Shown: positions 1-11,424, numbered from the stretch's first letter. The stretch is DNA of 64,000 nucleotides from Epiperipatus broadwayi (GCA_028023455.1 JAQFVV010012394.1:30408385-30472384); one strand, 5' to 3'. The notes: generated by a model from the sequence alone, not told the origin. Program-made: numbers and translations.

Positions 1-1843
1 TGAAAGTCCACTTGCAAAGCTCGGTTCCAGGTTTACGAAACAATATGGGACACATTCCAAACTGAATTTAAACTAAAATGCACTTCTGCAGTATAACTTA
101 AAAAAAAATATAAGCATAACTTAAATATGCCCAGCACCTTTCAGTGTTCATAGCATATCTATTTGAGGTACCAAATCACACACAAGCAGTTAATTTCTCC
201 TTTATTATACTGAAAATATACCAAATTCTCCGTTGTAGTTCTGGACTAAATACGCAATTATCCTTAGTATTTTCTGAATAGCATTTAACACTTTAAATTG
301 TCCTTAGTAATTCCATAATTAATAATGCTTTGTTTTATATTCCGTCCTTATTGAAGAGAACAAAAATTACCCGCATTTCTGTCCTTCTATTCAATTTAAA
401 CAGAAGTAGCTTACATTTTATTTCCTCAATTTAAAAATACGTATTAGTTCCAGAAATATCAAATAAATGAATACTGTTATCTCCTTACGATGAACTTAAA
501 CATAGTATGATCTATCAAAATAGACATATCCTTAAGTCTATGTATAATCTTCACAAAAACACAACACGAAAAATAGTGAGAAATTAGAATATATTCCGTA
601 GTATAGTTCTGCATGCGTTTTCCATATATATAAAAAAAAAACACGTTGCTTAATGATACAACAATAACATTTATGTAAACCATTCTTATTTAAAATGGCA
701 ATTAAGTGAAATAATGTAGACTGGATGTTATTAACACACATTTTTAAAAGAGTAATAGTTATAAAGGGATTAATTCAGAAATGTTTAAATCGAAGAGAGT
801 AAATCAAACCGACGTACCTTTTTTAAAACCTTAGAATTGCATTTTTAATTAATTTTTTCCATAATAAAGTTCTGAAGCTCCTTTGGAAGTTTTTACTCTA
901 AAGTCTTTTCAAAGTCAATTTGACTTCAGCAACTGGCTTTAATTTTTACAATACATGAACCACTGTTTACTGGTTACAATTACATTACAAAGAGCCAATT
1001 TTCTACTGGAGATCTTTGTTAAAAACTCTCTTTAGCAAAGTTCATTTGCCTTTCCCAAGGTTACTCCCATGCATCTTGCTAACTAACTAATTACATATGC
1101 AAAAACAAATCTTTTCAAAAAAAAAAATCACTTTGATTTTTAAAACTAAATGAAGACAAGAAAAAAAAATACAAATAATAAAATAAATAGCTTTTACAAA
1201 CTTGAAAGAAAAATGAATATTAATTAACTATCAAATAAAAATGATTAATAATTTATTCAATTTATAAAATAATTCATTGATCTAACTATCTATTAATCAT
1301 TGGAAAGAAATATATATTTGTTAATTATTTAAGTTAACTACTGTAATTTAAATGTTTTTATTGTGAATGTACTATTGTTTGCTGTTATTAAAGATGAAAA
1401 TGAAATGAAACATAATGCAGAGTCATACATGCATACACATGTACTACAACCTAAATATTGAACTATCTTAACTAAATATAATTGAAACTGCTATTAACTG
1501 TTGACAAAAGGATAAGAATTAATGAATAAAGGATATTTGAAACCATTCAAATAATATTATACTAACACAGGATAACTTTGCATCTTTCCAACAAGATGTA
1601 TCAATTCCATTAATAAACAACCCCCCTTCCTTACATTAAATACCTCATTAACCACAATAATACTAATAAATACTTATCAAGTGGTCAATAAACTGCATAA
1701 GCAACCCATATTTAAGCTTTAAGCAATCTCCAGCAAAAAAAATTTTAAAATTCTAAGGCTATTTCATTTTTTTTTAAAAATATAATATAACTATTTATTT
1801 AAGATACAAAGTATCTTAAACCCTTGTGCCCATTCAGATGGCC

Positions 1844-1848
<5 letters not shown>
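1..1848. other. AT-rich stretch without recognised features
   Basis: Only short A/T runs and low-complexity sequence are seen. Small open frames around 477-741 lie in AT-rich sequence and show no family resemblance. I see no RNA gene, tandem repeat or mobile-element end. Confidence 0.5.

Positions 1849-1877
<29 letters not shown>
1849..1877. repeat. (TA)n microsatellite, left flank of PLE palindrome
   Basis: An uninterrupted TA run directly abuts the left arm of the 365-bp-arm palindrome. A matching TA run lies beyond the right arm at 2662-2687. The arrangement suggests insertion of the PLE material into a TA microsatellite. Confidence 0.9.
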
Positions 1878-1880
<3 letters not shown>

Positions 1881-1930
1881 GAAATAATATTTTTAAACGG
1901 TTTATAAACAATTCAAACAATCTTTAAATC

Positions 1931-1973
1931 CGCAGAAGTACTTTCGGTTACTTTCAAACCTGCCTCAACTGCT
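1931..1973 (-). ncRNA. Hammerhead-like motif of PLE 3' UTR (left arm)
   Basis: Mirror image of the motif at 2519-2561. It has a GCAG/CUGC stem I, core-like UUGAGGC, a GGUU/AACC stem II, GAAA, and a two-base-pair stem III. The core departs from CUGANGA at positions 3 and 9, so self-cleavage is doubtful in this copy. Confidence 0.5.
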
Positions 1974-2009
1974 ATTAAATTCAAAAACTAAAAGCGGAAG
2001 CAAACGTCA

Positions 2010-2238
2010 TCAATTCAAATTCCACGAATCTCGTATTTTAATGTTAGAAGCTTGTCGATTTATCAAATGTGTTTTATTCCTGTTTATAAAAATTGCCTCT
2101 TTAATTTTTCTTTTACTATGGTTTCTCTCTTCATGAAGAATTTTCACATTTTCAAAATTAAATTTAAATTTATGTTTACATGTTTTTTCATGATCAAAGA
2201 AAACTGAAGAAGATATTAAATCACCATTATTTTTATTT
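2010..2238 (-). pseudogene. PLE endonuclease C-terminal fragment, left arm
   Basis: Reading leftward from the palindrome centre, the frame contains the run FFDHEKTCKHKFKF and then KRKIKEA, and ends at a stop near 2010. The H-x-K-x-C-x(3)-F-x-F block followed by a basic K/R-R-x-I-K-E-A motif matches the segment downstream of the GIY-YIG core in Penelope-like endonucleases. It parallels the copy at 13499-13828 (FDHNKTCNYGFKF, then KRKIKEA). The reverse transcriptase and the N-terminal part of the endonuclease are missing, so this is a 5'-truncated remnant. The frame runs through the spacer into antisense of the other arm, which is not meaningful coding. Confidence 0.75.
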
Positions 2239-2253
2239 ATATAAGCGTGTAAA

Positions 2254-2482
2254 AAATAAAAATAATGGTGATTTAATATCTTCTTCAGTTTTCTTTGATC
2301 ATGAAAAAACATGTAAACATAAATTTAAATTTAATTTTGAAAATGTGAAAATTCTTCATGAAGAGAGAAACCATAGTAAAAGAAAAATTAAAGAGGCAAT
2401 TTTTATAAACAGGAATAAAACACATTTGATAAATCGACAAGCTTCTAACATTAAAATACGAGATTCGTGGAATTTGAATTGA
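2254..2482 (+). pseudogene. PLE endonuclease C-terminal fragment, right arm
   Basis: This is the mirror copy of the left-arm fragment, with the same residues in the same order and a stop at 2482. It reads away from the palindrome centre. Downstream, 2483-2618 is the element's 3' UTR. As in the left arm, the reverse transcriptase is absent and no functional protein is expected. Confidence 0.75.
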
Positions 2483-2518
2483 TGACGTTTGCTTCCGCTT
2501 TTAGTTTTTGAATTTAAT

Positions 2519-2561
2519 AGCAGTTGAGGCAGGTTTGAAAGTAACCGAAAGTACTTCTGCG
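2519..2561 (+). ncRNA. Hammerhead-like motif of PLE 3' UTR (right arm)
   Basis: GCAG (2520-2523) can pair with CUGC (2557-2560) as stem I. UUGAGGC follows at 2524-2530. Stem II is GGUU (2532-2535) with AACC (2543-2546), then GAAA (2547-2550), and AG/CU as a minimal stem III closed by UA. It lies about 40 nt after the endonuclease stop, the same place as in the PLE at 10.8-14 kb. Core positions 3 (C to U) and 9 (A to C) deviate from the active consensus. Confidence 0.5.
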
Positions 2562-2655
2562 GATTTAAAGATTGTTTGAATTGTTTATAAACCGTTTAAA
2601 AATATTATTTCAATTATAATTACAATATTATTTTTAATTAACGGATATTTTTATT

Positions 2656-2661
<6 letters not shown>

Positions 2662-2687
<26 letters not shown>
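2662..2687. repeat. (TA)n microsatellite, right flank of PLE palindrome
   Basis: This TA run lies between the palindrome and the truncated minus-strand hammerhead of a family A repeat. It occupies the place where family A normally has its TA-rich stem III. This suggests the PLE landed inside the ribozyme repeat's TA tract. Confidence 0.85.
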
Positions 2688-2690
<3 letters not shown>

Positions 2691-3540
2691 GCTTAACCAG
2701 CACTCATTATTAAGTTCAGTACTGACAATACACTTGCACTTAAATATCACATATTCAATCTATATTCTTTCCATACATCTTCTGTGTATTTAAATGGAAG
2801 TATTAAGGTTCATTCTATACATGAGGGATCTGAATGACTTAGAATCAACATGGGTATAACAACAATATTAGAATCAACTAGAGTTTTAAGCAATCCATAT
2901 CAGATTTTTAAAGATATGGAAGGTTGAAGAGTTGGAGGAGGAAGAAGATTGAAGCCTGCCCATTAAAATAAAAAGATTTGCTATTTTAATAAACACTGAG
3001 CACTGATTTTATGTATGTGTGAGATGATAATCTAGACCAATTAAGGAGTGCTGGTTCAGCATGAAATACCTATATAAATGATCTTTTTCACATATATGTT
3101 GTCATGTATATCTGTTGTATAAATTGGATTAGATAGCTATAGAGAGCTTGAGGGTTTGAGTTAGAATTTTATTTACATTACATTTAATTCTGTATAGATA
3201 ATTTACTTGTATTTAAATATCAAAATATATCATACATGCATTAATTAAAAAAAAACTTTCTTAATTTAATTAAAATAAGTAATGGAATTCTATAATTACC
3301 AGTATTATCTATTGTATCATAAAAACAAGCTTGTCAGAAATTTATTTTTAATTTTAGTTTTGTCTTTAATTATCAAAATCAGAATAAAACATTGAATAGA
3401 TCTTTTTGAATGTTTAATTCATATTAATTTTTTTAATTCAAAATTTTCTTTTAACTCTTAACTGTTATTCCCATGTAATACAATAAATATTGACAAAGGA
3501 ATTTGTTTGCCTTTAGTTCTATTTTTCCTTTCAACTTTAT
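2686..3540 (+). repeat. Family A repeat (SINE-like, ribozyme-bearing), copy 1
   Basis: It aligns by eye with 10486-10820 plus 13990-14580, and in part with 37530-37830 and the reverse of 49785-50075. It starts with a minus-strand hammerhead relic (2686-2718). The conserved unit follows, containing AAGTTCAGTA and GTATTTAAATATCA-like blocks. A plus-strand hammerhead relic (3022-3092) comes next, and then a decayed B-box-like region near 3150-3170. No protein is encoded. The downstream part (3250-3540) also matches 14290-14580, so the repeat extends beyond the ribozyme unit. Confidence 0.75.
3022..3092 (+). ncRNA. Degraded type I hammerhead relic (family A)
   Basis: It has the family A layout. 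The stem I strand ends in ACCAA (3036-3040), and a mutated core TTAAGGA stands where CTGATGA is expected. Stem II is TGCTG/CAGCA, GAAA is at 3063-3066, and a GATC-containing 3' stem I strand follows. Core changes at several invariant positions mean this copy should be inactive. Confidence 0.6.
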
Positions 3541-4570
3541 ATATTGTAACAGGCATACACTCCATTACATTATAAAATTCATCTGTGCAAAATTATATAA
3601 ATGTTAAATTTAAGTTGGGCATGAATGGCTATATAGATTTGTAAAGTTATATTAATTAATTAAGGGAGGGTTAATCTTAGGTTATTTGTTTCATAGTTAA
3701 ATTGGGTCAATGGATTGGGTATATTGGCATAATTTGTAGATGTAGTATGAGATTCACTATGTGCAGGATCTCATTATATGTTGCACACCTCCTTTTTGCC
3801 TATGGAAGGGATAGTAAGATGGAAAATGCAGTCCCTTCCTATAGAGTTTATTTTTTTATTGTTCTTTTTGCCAGACAGATGTAGCATTTCTGTCTGGATG
3901 AGAGTCAATGTCTTCCATAACCATGCTGTTCAGATGTACATTCCTGACAGTATGGTATTTTGTGCTGTTGTATTCGTGCTGCATTGAATACATCGATATA
4001 TCAGATGGATTGGTGTTGGTTTGACTGTGAACTTTTGGCCTAAGGTTAAATAAGGGATAGAATATTTTCTTTTCAAATGCAATCTATGTAGTTTATTCAT
4101 ACTCAATACTCTTAAAAAAATATTATTAAATTCATCTGTGCAGATGGTTTAAAATTTTAAAATAATAATTTAAATTAAAAGTTAATATTAAAATCTAAAA
4201 TAATAAATGTTATTCCTCAAATTTTAAATGATTATATATGCGCATTAATAAATGTTGTTTGTGTGTTAATTACTGGCAGTGGCTTTTATTTTTTTATATT
4301 GAAGATATATAATAAATAATTTATATTTTATAAATTTCTGCATCTCACTGAGCTAGTGGCAAGGGCTGATGGTCTTAATAAATAAAAGTTGGATCTTTAA
4401 CAGCATGTATCTGCCTACTCTATAAATTTTCTAGGTTGAAGTAGCCTAGTGGCACTCTGTAGTGCAGATAGGGTAAGACTTATTATCATTTGACCATTAT
4501 AATTGGCCACTTAATGTGAGCTGATGTTTAATAAACCACGAGTACCCTGAGAATTTAAAAAAATAAATCA
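3540..4570 (+). repeat. Family B repeat, 3' half, copy 1
   Basis: It is closely similar to 6355-7250 and 24590-25500. Shared landmarks are GGGCATGAATGGCTATATAG, GGTCAATGGATTGG, and the end block CTAGTGGCACTCTGTAG. The short open frames here (3702-3987) recur in frame-broken form in the other copies, so I treat the repeat as noncoding. Class unknown. Confidence 0.75.
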
Positions 4571-5095
4571 CCCTGAGTAAATTTTTTTCAAAATAAAATA
4601 TTTTTGTCTAGTCATATACTTTAAATCTTATAAAAGCACTGCCAGAAAGAAATAGCACAGCCACGTAAGTTTATGATTGTAAATGTGGTACCTTACGATG
4701 AGTACTTTTTGGGAATTTACTTCAGTGTAACCCTATTTAAGAATTTCAATCAGTCATAAATAAGTTAGTGATATTTATAATTGTGCTGGAAATATACACA
4801 TATAAACCCATTATCTTTTAAAACGTATTTACTTCAATGCAAACTCCTTAAATAAATAATTTGCTTCTCATGCCGTTTGTTAGAAATGAAATATAGAAAA
4901 AAGAGAATTCTTGGGATGAGGAGGTGTAAACATAGATAGTTCTTAGGAAAACGATGGTCAACATTTTCTTTTTTGTATATAGTCTTTTTGTAAAATTACT
5001 AACCGAATGTCCTTGTAAATTTTTGTTAATCGTGTACCGTAATTACTAACCCTAAGTAAAATATTTTTTTTGTTTATTTTTTTTTAAAGCAAGTT
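4571..5095. other. No recognised feature
   Basis: AT-rich sequence between two family B copies. The block CCTTACGATGAGTA near 4692 resembles part of family B (near 6141), so this may be decayed B sequence. Confidence 0.4.
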
Positions 5096-7250
5096 TACTG
5101 ATATGTAACAGGCACACACACCATTACATTATTTATTTTAAAAATTAGACATGAAATTAAAAATAAAGTTCACAAATAAAAATTTGTTTTTAAAAAAATT
5201 GAAATTTAAAAGTCATCTAAACTTTATATATAGAAAATCACACAGATGAAAAATTATTAGAAGAAAACTTTATTAAAAAAAAAGTTTTAAAACTAAATAT
5301 TAAGAAAAAGACTTGAAAGATTTAAAGATAAAAAACAATGTACAATAATTTAATTAATTCTATTGTATAAAATGGAAATGATTATTTTAATTAGTAAAAG
5401 TAAACTAGCCCTTGGGCATTCCAAAATGAAGAAGTAAAGGTCAGGTAGGAGAAAAAAACAATAGAAACTAATAGCCAATAAAAGAAATCCCTCAGGAAAT
5501 GGATCTCAATGAAAGGGTCATCATCATCATGATATAATGCACACTGGATCTGAAAGTTTATTATAAAAGGAAAGAGATGTGACAGCAGTGGTGATATGTG
5601 TTAAGTCGGAGAGAGTTGCTGGAGAAGGGATTGAAAGACGCACTTTCAATTCCTTCAGTTGTTCTTGAAAAATGAAACATTGTTTTTCTATATTGCAGAC
5701 CACAGGACATCAGGGCCTGGAAAAATACCCTCTACTATAAAGGACAAATGGCTAACTGGATACCAATCTCTTCAAGACAGCATGGGAATACACCTTCAAA
5801 ATTACAAGCAACTACAAAATATGGACCTTTTAAAACCATAAGAACTTTAAAAATTCATGAACACTAAATATAAAACTTTCCCAGTATTTAAATTATAGCA
5901 ATAGTATTGCCTATCTGACCAAACTAAATTATTTATTAATTATTTTGATTGAATGTATTATTTGTTTGTTAAATCATTTCCACTTTTTTTATTATTTCTA
6001 TTAATATTTATTGTATAAATTATTTAAATGCATTAAATTTAAGTTGGGTATAGACGCTTGCATATATTCGTTTACATTTAATTATGTTTTTGTTTTCATA
6101 TTCGATTAAAATATATATACATTCGGTAAAAAATGATACCTTATGATGAGTATCTAAAATATATTTATTCGGATGTCTTTTTAGTTATTGGTGTCAATGT
6201 GGCATCTTATGATGAATGCCATTGGGTTTCTTGTAAATTTCCCTCTGCAATTCCATCAATGACTTTATATTTTGATCGTTTATGTTTATTTTGAAATGTT
6301 TTTAACCATGTAATCTATGTAGCCGATCTATACTCAACATTAAAAAACAAACTTTTATAAAATTCATCTGTGCAAAATTATATAAATGTTAAATTTAAGT
6401 CGGGCATGAATGGCTATATAGATTTGTAAAGTTATATTAATTAATTAAGGGAGGGTTAATCTTAGGTTATTTGTTTCATAGTTAAATTGGGTCAATGGAT
6501 TGGATATATTGGTGTAATTAGTAGATGTAGTATGAGATTCGCTACATGCAGGATCGCATTATATGCTGCACACCCCTTTTTGCCTATAGAAGCGATAGTA
6601 AGATGGAAAATGCAGTCCCTTCCTATGGAGTTTTTTTTATTGTTCTTGCCAGACAGATGTAGCATTCCTGTCTGGATGAGAGTCAATGTCTTCCATAACC
6701 ATGCTGTTCAGATGTACATTTCTGACAGTATGGTATTTTGTGCTGTTGTATTTGTGCTACATTGAATACATCAATATATCAGATGGATATTGATGTTGAT
6801 TTAACTCCGAACTTTTGGCCTAAGGTTAAATAAGGGATAGAATATTTTCTTTTCAAATGAAATCTATGTAGTCTATTCATATTTGACATTTTAATAAAAT
6901 ATTAAACTCATCTGTGCAAATTTAAAGTTAAATTATAAATTTAAAATCCAAAGTAAAGTTATATTACAATAATTCTAAACTATATATGTTTAATAAATGT
7001 TTATGTGTGTTATTACTGGCAGTGGCTTCTTTTATTTTTTTTTAATATTGAAAATATTTTTAGATAATTCATATTTTATAAATCTCTGCATTTCACTGAG
7101 CTAGTGGCAAGGGCTAACAGTCTAAATATAAAATAAAGTGGAATCTTAACTTACGTATCTGCCTACTATATAAATTTTCTAGGTTCAAGTAGCCTAGTGG
7201 CACTCTGTAGTGCAGATACGGTAAGACTTATCATCTGATCGTTATAATAT
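5096..7250 (+). repeat. Family B repeat, long copy
   Basis: About 2.1 kb aligning with 23490-25500, including a block near 5405 (ACTAGCCCTTGGGC) matched near 23755, and the 3' half shared with 3540-4570. A possible splice-acceptor-like TATATTGCAG occurs near 5690-5699, with a 60-codon frame (5659-5841). The frame is not conserved in the other copy, so it is probably fortuitous. No terminal repeat, reverse transcriptase or transposase is visible. It could be a nonautonomous transposon. Confidence 0.7.
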
Positions 7251-7256
7251 ATATAT

Positions 7257-9345
7257 ATGTAGTCAATGTCATGAGACACATAACTCATATTTCTCTACAT
7301 GTGGAAAAAAGAGGACTGAAATCCTAATGTAACAATATTTTACATAATATCCATGTATAACCAAAACAATTTTCATATCTCAGATTATATATTCATTAAT
7401 TTTTTTAGGGATTTAACAGGAATCTGACAATAACAAAATCAATAGTGACCTGCCATTCCAAGATAGATAAACAATTTGGCCACTGGGCTATAAGTACACA
7501 ATGTAGTATGAACACCAATAGAGATACTTCAATTTATAAACAATAAGCTATTACAACCCAAAGTAAAAATAATGCAAATATTTTTGCAAACTCCTGCTCC
7601 TTAGAGTTTTAGGGGCTGTAAAATACAGAACTATACCTTGCTCCTTCCTATTCTTTGAATCTTAGATGCTAAAAATCATGACAGGATTATATTAACTGAA
7701 CCAAGAAAAACAATAGGAAATGTGAAAATCATCAGAAAGTGGGTTGGTGAAATGCCTGATATGGAATGCAACTTGAAGTTTATGGGAACATTGCATTCTC
7801 AAGCCAAAGAGACAACTCTCCATCCATTATCAATATTAAAAGAACAACTAAACAAATGACAACAGTCAAAAAACCAATGTAATTGCTAAAATCATAGATT
7901 TTCTATTTAAATATGAACTACTTATATATACATTAATCACTATTTCACACATTTTGCAGTAATTTTTATTATATTAATCTGGCATAAATGCATAGTTTAT
8001 TCTCAGATGAGGTTATATTTAAGATCAGGTTGAGTAGCAATTTTATACTAACTAATTACCATCAGTATTTGATCATAATCAGATCAACATTTGGGTAGCC
8101 ATTTGTAACAGTACAAAAAAATGTGGGGTGAACCTAGGGTGATGAAAAATTTATCATCAACCCCTAGTTAATGAATAAAATTTAAATATATAATATAGTG
8201 AGGAATGTTTCTGGGATATCAGCAAAAAACTGATTATACATTCATCAACATTGCAGGAAAATATAATAATCATTTATCATCTTGAATGATCAAAAACAAT
8301 TCAACAGTCAATTTTGGGGGTGAATTTGAAAATATCCCACTATAGCCCAGGCTAATTATTTAATCCATACCAAACTTGGGGGTAGATTATATAAACAACA
8401 ATTTGAATGCACAGACTTAAGTGCTAAAGCAGAAGAACATAACAATTAACAAACAGTGCTGGAATATAGAAACACTGTGATCATCATCAATGCTCTGGCC
8501 GTTCAGTGTCTTTAATGTACTGGCCAACTATGAACTTAATTTCTAATTAATACTAAAATAAAATTGAGTGCATGGAGAATAAGGATATACATTTGCACCA
8601 TCCAGCAATGAAGAAGTAATGGAATCATCATCTGTATATCCATAACAATAGACATAAACCTCTGCACAAATGCAGCCTGGGAAGCAAGAGCTTTATAATT
8701 GTTACTATGAGCAAAATATAACTAAAACATATAATATTTTAACTACTTTTATGATTAAATAAATTCACTGGAATAAGTTAATGAATTATAAATTTATTAA
8801 TTAGAAACAATAATAATAAAAGAAAATTCAAATCTGCAAAGTATGGTGTATAAATATAAATTCAACATTCTGATTTTGATTACAAAAATACAAAAAAATG
8901 GTATTACATTGTAATTTACATCTATCTCAATGGGTTTACATAAAACACACCTATATAAAAGCATTCAGAAGTGCTGTATAATAATTTATAATTAACATCT
9001 ATGAATTGTCATAAACCGATAAAAAAATTTATGCAATAATTATTTTAACATGTATGTAGTTCTACATGAGCTGCATCTATATAAATACACAGACATGCTG
9101 TTTAATATAAAACATTTCAATTGCCACAATTCATTTTAATAAATCATAAAGTATGAGTGATTTTAACATATATATGTCAACATTACACACACCTACATAA
9201 ACACACAGACTTCCTGTAACATATTTGCATTGTCTTAAACTAATAAAAAATTCATTAATTTTAATAGTACAATAATTAATTTTAATATACTTATGATTGA
9301 TGACTGACTTTAATATATATGGGTGCCCATTCAAATTTGTTTGCA
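7257..9345 (+). repeat. Family C repeat, copy 1
   Basis: About 2 kb of noncoding sequence paralleling 14590-16570 block by block. Shared landmarks include GAGACACATAACT-like sequence at the start, GTAACAATATTTTACATAAT, AGTTAATGAATAAAATTTAA, and GATCATCATCAATGCTCTGG near 8481. The stretch AAATATGAACTACTTATA near 7909 is the uninterrupted counterpart of the site where a SINE is inserted in copy 2. Class unknown. Confidence 0.75.
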
Positions 9346-9944
9346 CACCCTGGCATTTATATCTTAATGATATTTTATTAGTAAAAAATACTTATTAAAT
9401 AAAATATCTCTATTACTAATTGTAATTATCTTTACCCCTTTACCAAATACTTTTTCTGAGGGAATCTCTTAGAAACTAGTTTTTTCTAAAAAAGTAGATT
9501 GGATCATTGACATTTTTGGGAAAAGTATAAATTGGTTAACTGTTGACATTTAGTCTATATAATTTGATAGACCTAGAATTTGCTATCTAATACATGTATA
9601 TATGCAGGCTATGAACCACATAAAAGCTGGATCTTGCATTCATGTGAAATTAAATTCTACTACCATGAAATTAGAAGCAGCTGGATAAACTGTCTTTTGC
9701 CTTCTGCAATAATATTATTATAATAATGCAATAACCATAATGTAAACCCCCTTTTTAAATCCACTTTTTATACTGTATCATGGAATCATCAAACTATAAT
9801 TAACCACATTCTTTTTTTTATCTTAAAAAAAGTTAAAGTCTCCTTTCAATTCATCATTTTATTTTTTTATCTAAAAGTTTTTTTTAATCTTTAAGCAACA
9901 TCAGGGTATAATATACTACATTTTTCTAAAATATACATTTTAGA
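9346..9944. other. No recognised feature
   Basis: AT-rich DNA between family C and an inverted family A copy. I see no coding potential, tandem repeat or RNA gene. Confidence 0.4.
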
Positions 9945-10040
9945 AGGATTTGAATTCACATTCTTAAGCTCTGTACAGCTAACAATTCTATTTTATACAA
10001 GTCATACCTCACATGACCACATATAAATAAATAAGATCAT

Positions 10041-10095
10041 CTTCCATATAATATTTCATGCTGAAGGGCACTTATCAGTTGGTCCAGATCATCAT
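10041..10095 (-). ncRNA. Near-intact type I hammerhead (family A)
   Basis: The minus strand reads stem I GAUGAUC-UGG-ACCAA, core CUGAUAA (10072-10078), stem II GUGC/GCAU with a CCUUCA loop, and GAAA (10054-10057). A short AU-rich stem III and a shortened UGG on the 3' stem I strand follow. Only core position 8 (G to A) deviates, without a compensating change at C3. One U is missing from the 3' stem I strand. Probably weak or inactive. Confidence 0.65.
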
Positions 10096-10470
10096 TCCCC
10101 ATAGGCATATATAATCAGTACTCAGTTTACATTAATAAACAGGCTTCAATTTTCTCACCCTTCAAGTCTTCAGCCATCCATATCATTGAAAATTTGATAA
10201 TGGAAAACTCAAAGTTCTTGTAGATGCCAGTGGTATTGTCACACCATATCAACTTTGTTATTCTGATCCTCATATACAGGATCTTAATATTTTTATTTAA
10301 ATACACTGAAGAGGAACAGACAAAATATAAACTGAATATATATAATTTAAATACTATACTCAATGCGATGTCATTTAAAGGGAATTTGAACCCAGGTGAC
10401 TTTCATGGTTTCAACATATATCCCATTCATTTTATACAACCAATGCACATGACAACATGCATGTGAATAT

Positions 10471-10520
10471 ATTATCTCCAGTATAATATTTGGTGCTAAA
10501 CAACCCTCATCATTAAGTTC
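10471..10520 (-). ncRNA. Hammerhead relic (family A)
   Basis: The minus strand keeps AUGAUGA in place of CUGAUGA, a decayed stem II around UUGUUUAGCAC, and CAAA in place of GAAA. It forms the upstream ribozyme position of the minus-strand A unit. At 10511 it is fused to a plus-strand A unit. Confidence 0.5.
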
Positions 10521-10820
10521 AGTATATACAATATACTTGTATTTAAATATCACATATTCACCCTGTATTTTGCCCATACTTCTTCTGTGTATTGAAATGG
10601 ACATATTAAGCTCTTATAAATGAATGGTCAGAGTGACTTAAGTCAACATGAGTATGACACCAGTATTGGCATCAACAAGGACTTTGAGTTTTCCATTATC
10701 AGATTTTCAATAATATGTTATGGCTGAAGAGTTGGAAGGTAGAGAAGAATAAAGCCTGTTCATTAATGTATGAAAAATTGCTATCTTAATATAAACTGAG
10801 CTTTGATTATATATATATAT

Positions 10821-10848
10821 AACTACAACCATTAAATGTCTGTATTTT
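10821..10848 (+). repeat. PLE terminal inverted repeat, outer copy
   Basis: AACTACAACCATTAAATGTC at 10821-10840 and the following TGTATTT are the reverse complement of 11426-11452. It marks the element boundary next to the TA tract. Confidence 0.85.
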
Positions 10849-11051
10849 TTTTCTCTTCAAATAATATAAATATGATAAATAACTCCAAAGCCAAGATTTC
10901 TAAGTTTGAATTAAGTTCTGTTATATATATGTTGGAAAGTGGTTGAGGAATAAAATATATAGGGGAATCCAAATGTACATTACAAAAATGATATAATGAT
11001 CATAAGACATTATATAAACGTGTACAGAAGGAAAATATATTTTCAGTAAAT

Positions 11052-11258
11052 ATGAATACTTCATCAATTATATTTGATCATAATAAAACATGTAATTATG
11101 GTTTTAAATTTAATAATAGAGATATAAAAATTATTCAAATTGAAAGGTGTAGTGAAAAACGTAAAATTAAAAAGGCAATGATGATTTCTAAGAATAGAGG
11201 TGGTTTAATGAATAAACAATCGGCTAATATAAAGTCAACAGAATTGTGGGAAATTTGA
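11052..11258 (+). pseudogene. PLE endonuclease C-terminus within the 5' pseudo-LTR
   Basis: This open frame repeats the last two thirds of the endonuclease encoded at 13499-13828, with a few substitutions (for example SSII for PSII and KKAMM for KEAMM). It contains the FDHNKTCNYGFKF run and the KRKIK basic motif. It is present because PLE pseudo-LTRs include the 3' end of the coding region; it is not a separate gene. No start codon context or GIY-YIG core is included. Confidence 0.8.
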
Positions 11259-11307
11259 ATAGATTGAATGATGGGTAATGCAGGTTTTTATTTTTGCATG
11301 TTTGTAT

Positions 11308-11357
11308 TAACAGTTGATAAAGATTGTCAGTGAAACAATTGAAAGTACTTCTGGTAA
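11308..11357 (+). ncRNA. Hammerhead-like motif in PLE 5' pseudo-LTR (U3-A8 variant)
   Basis: CAG (11311-11313) pairs with CUG (11351-11353), with further UA/UA pairing beyond. UUGAUAA (11314-11320) occupies the core position. Stem II is AUUGU/ACAAU with a CAGUGAA loop. GAAA (11341-11344) and a minimal stem III (AG, loop UA, CU) follow. Relative to the classical core, C3 is U and G8 is A, a paired substitution. Two extra nucleotides (AG) follow the core. Confidence 0.5.
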
Positions 11358-11424
11358 AGAATATATTATTTAATTTTGAATACTGTGTTAAATATATTTG
11401 TTTGAATTATTATTATATGATTTA

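Larger units (their letters stand above)
1874..2618. repeat. Near-perfect palindrome of two PLE 3' ends, head to head
   Basis: The arms 1874-2238 and 2254-2618 (365 bp each) are reverse complements around a 15-nt spacer. Paired positions always sum to 4492 wherever checked, so no indel separates the arms. Each arm encodes the C-terminal part of a PLE GIY-YIG endonuclease reading outward, followed by the element's 3' untranslated region with a hammerhead-like fold. The two 5'-truncated copies are therefore joined at their truncation points. The translations of the two arms are identical outside the spacer, which implies a recent origin or gene conversion. A transcript through it would form a long hairpin RNA. 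Confidence 0.9.
9945..10525 (-). repeat. Family A repeat, minus strand, with two ribozyme positions
   Basis: On the minus strand this runs hammerhead relic (10471-10520), B-box-like GGGTTCAAATTCC (around 10385-10397), unit body, hammerhead (10041-10095), then a second B-box-like region near 9955. The two ribozymes are about 440 nt apart with one unit between them. This is the dimer layout expected of hammerhead retrozymes. It is head to head with the plus-strand A copy that starts near 10510. Confidence 0.7.

Noticed and set aside
3702-3987. Open frames within family B (also 6487-6765 and 24784-25047)
   Set aside because: Although similar among the three copies, the frames are shifted or broken relative to each other and lack domain resemblance. 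Similarity reflects the repeat's DNA, not protein constraint.
8125-8160. Hairpin GGGTGATGAAAAATTTATCATCAACCC-type in family C copy 1
   Set aside because: The pairing is not preserved in family C copy 2 near 15600, so it is probably fortuitous.
8481-8530. Repeated GATCATCATCAATGC block of family C as a hammerhead
   Set aside because: On the minus strand TTGATGATGATC looks core-like, but there is no GAAA strand after a stem II in any of the three copies.
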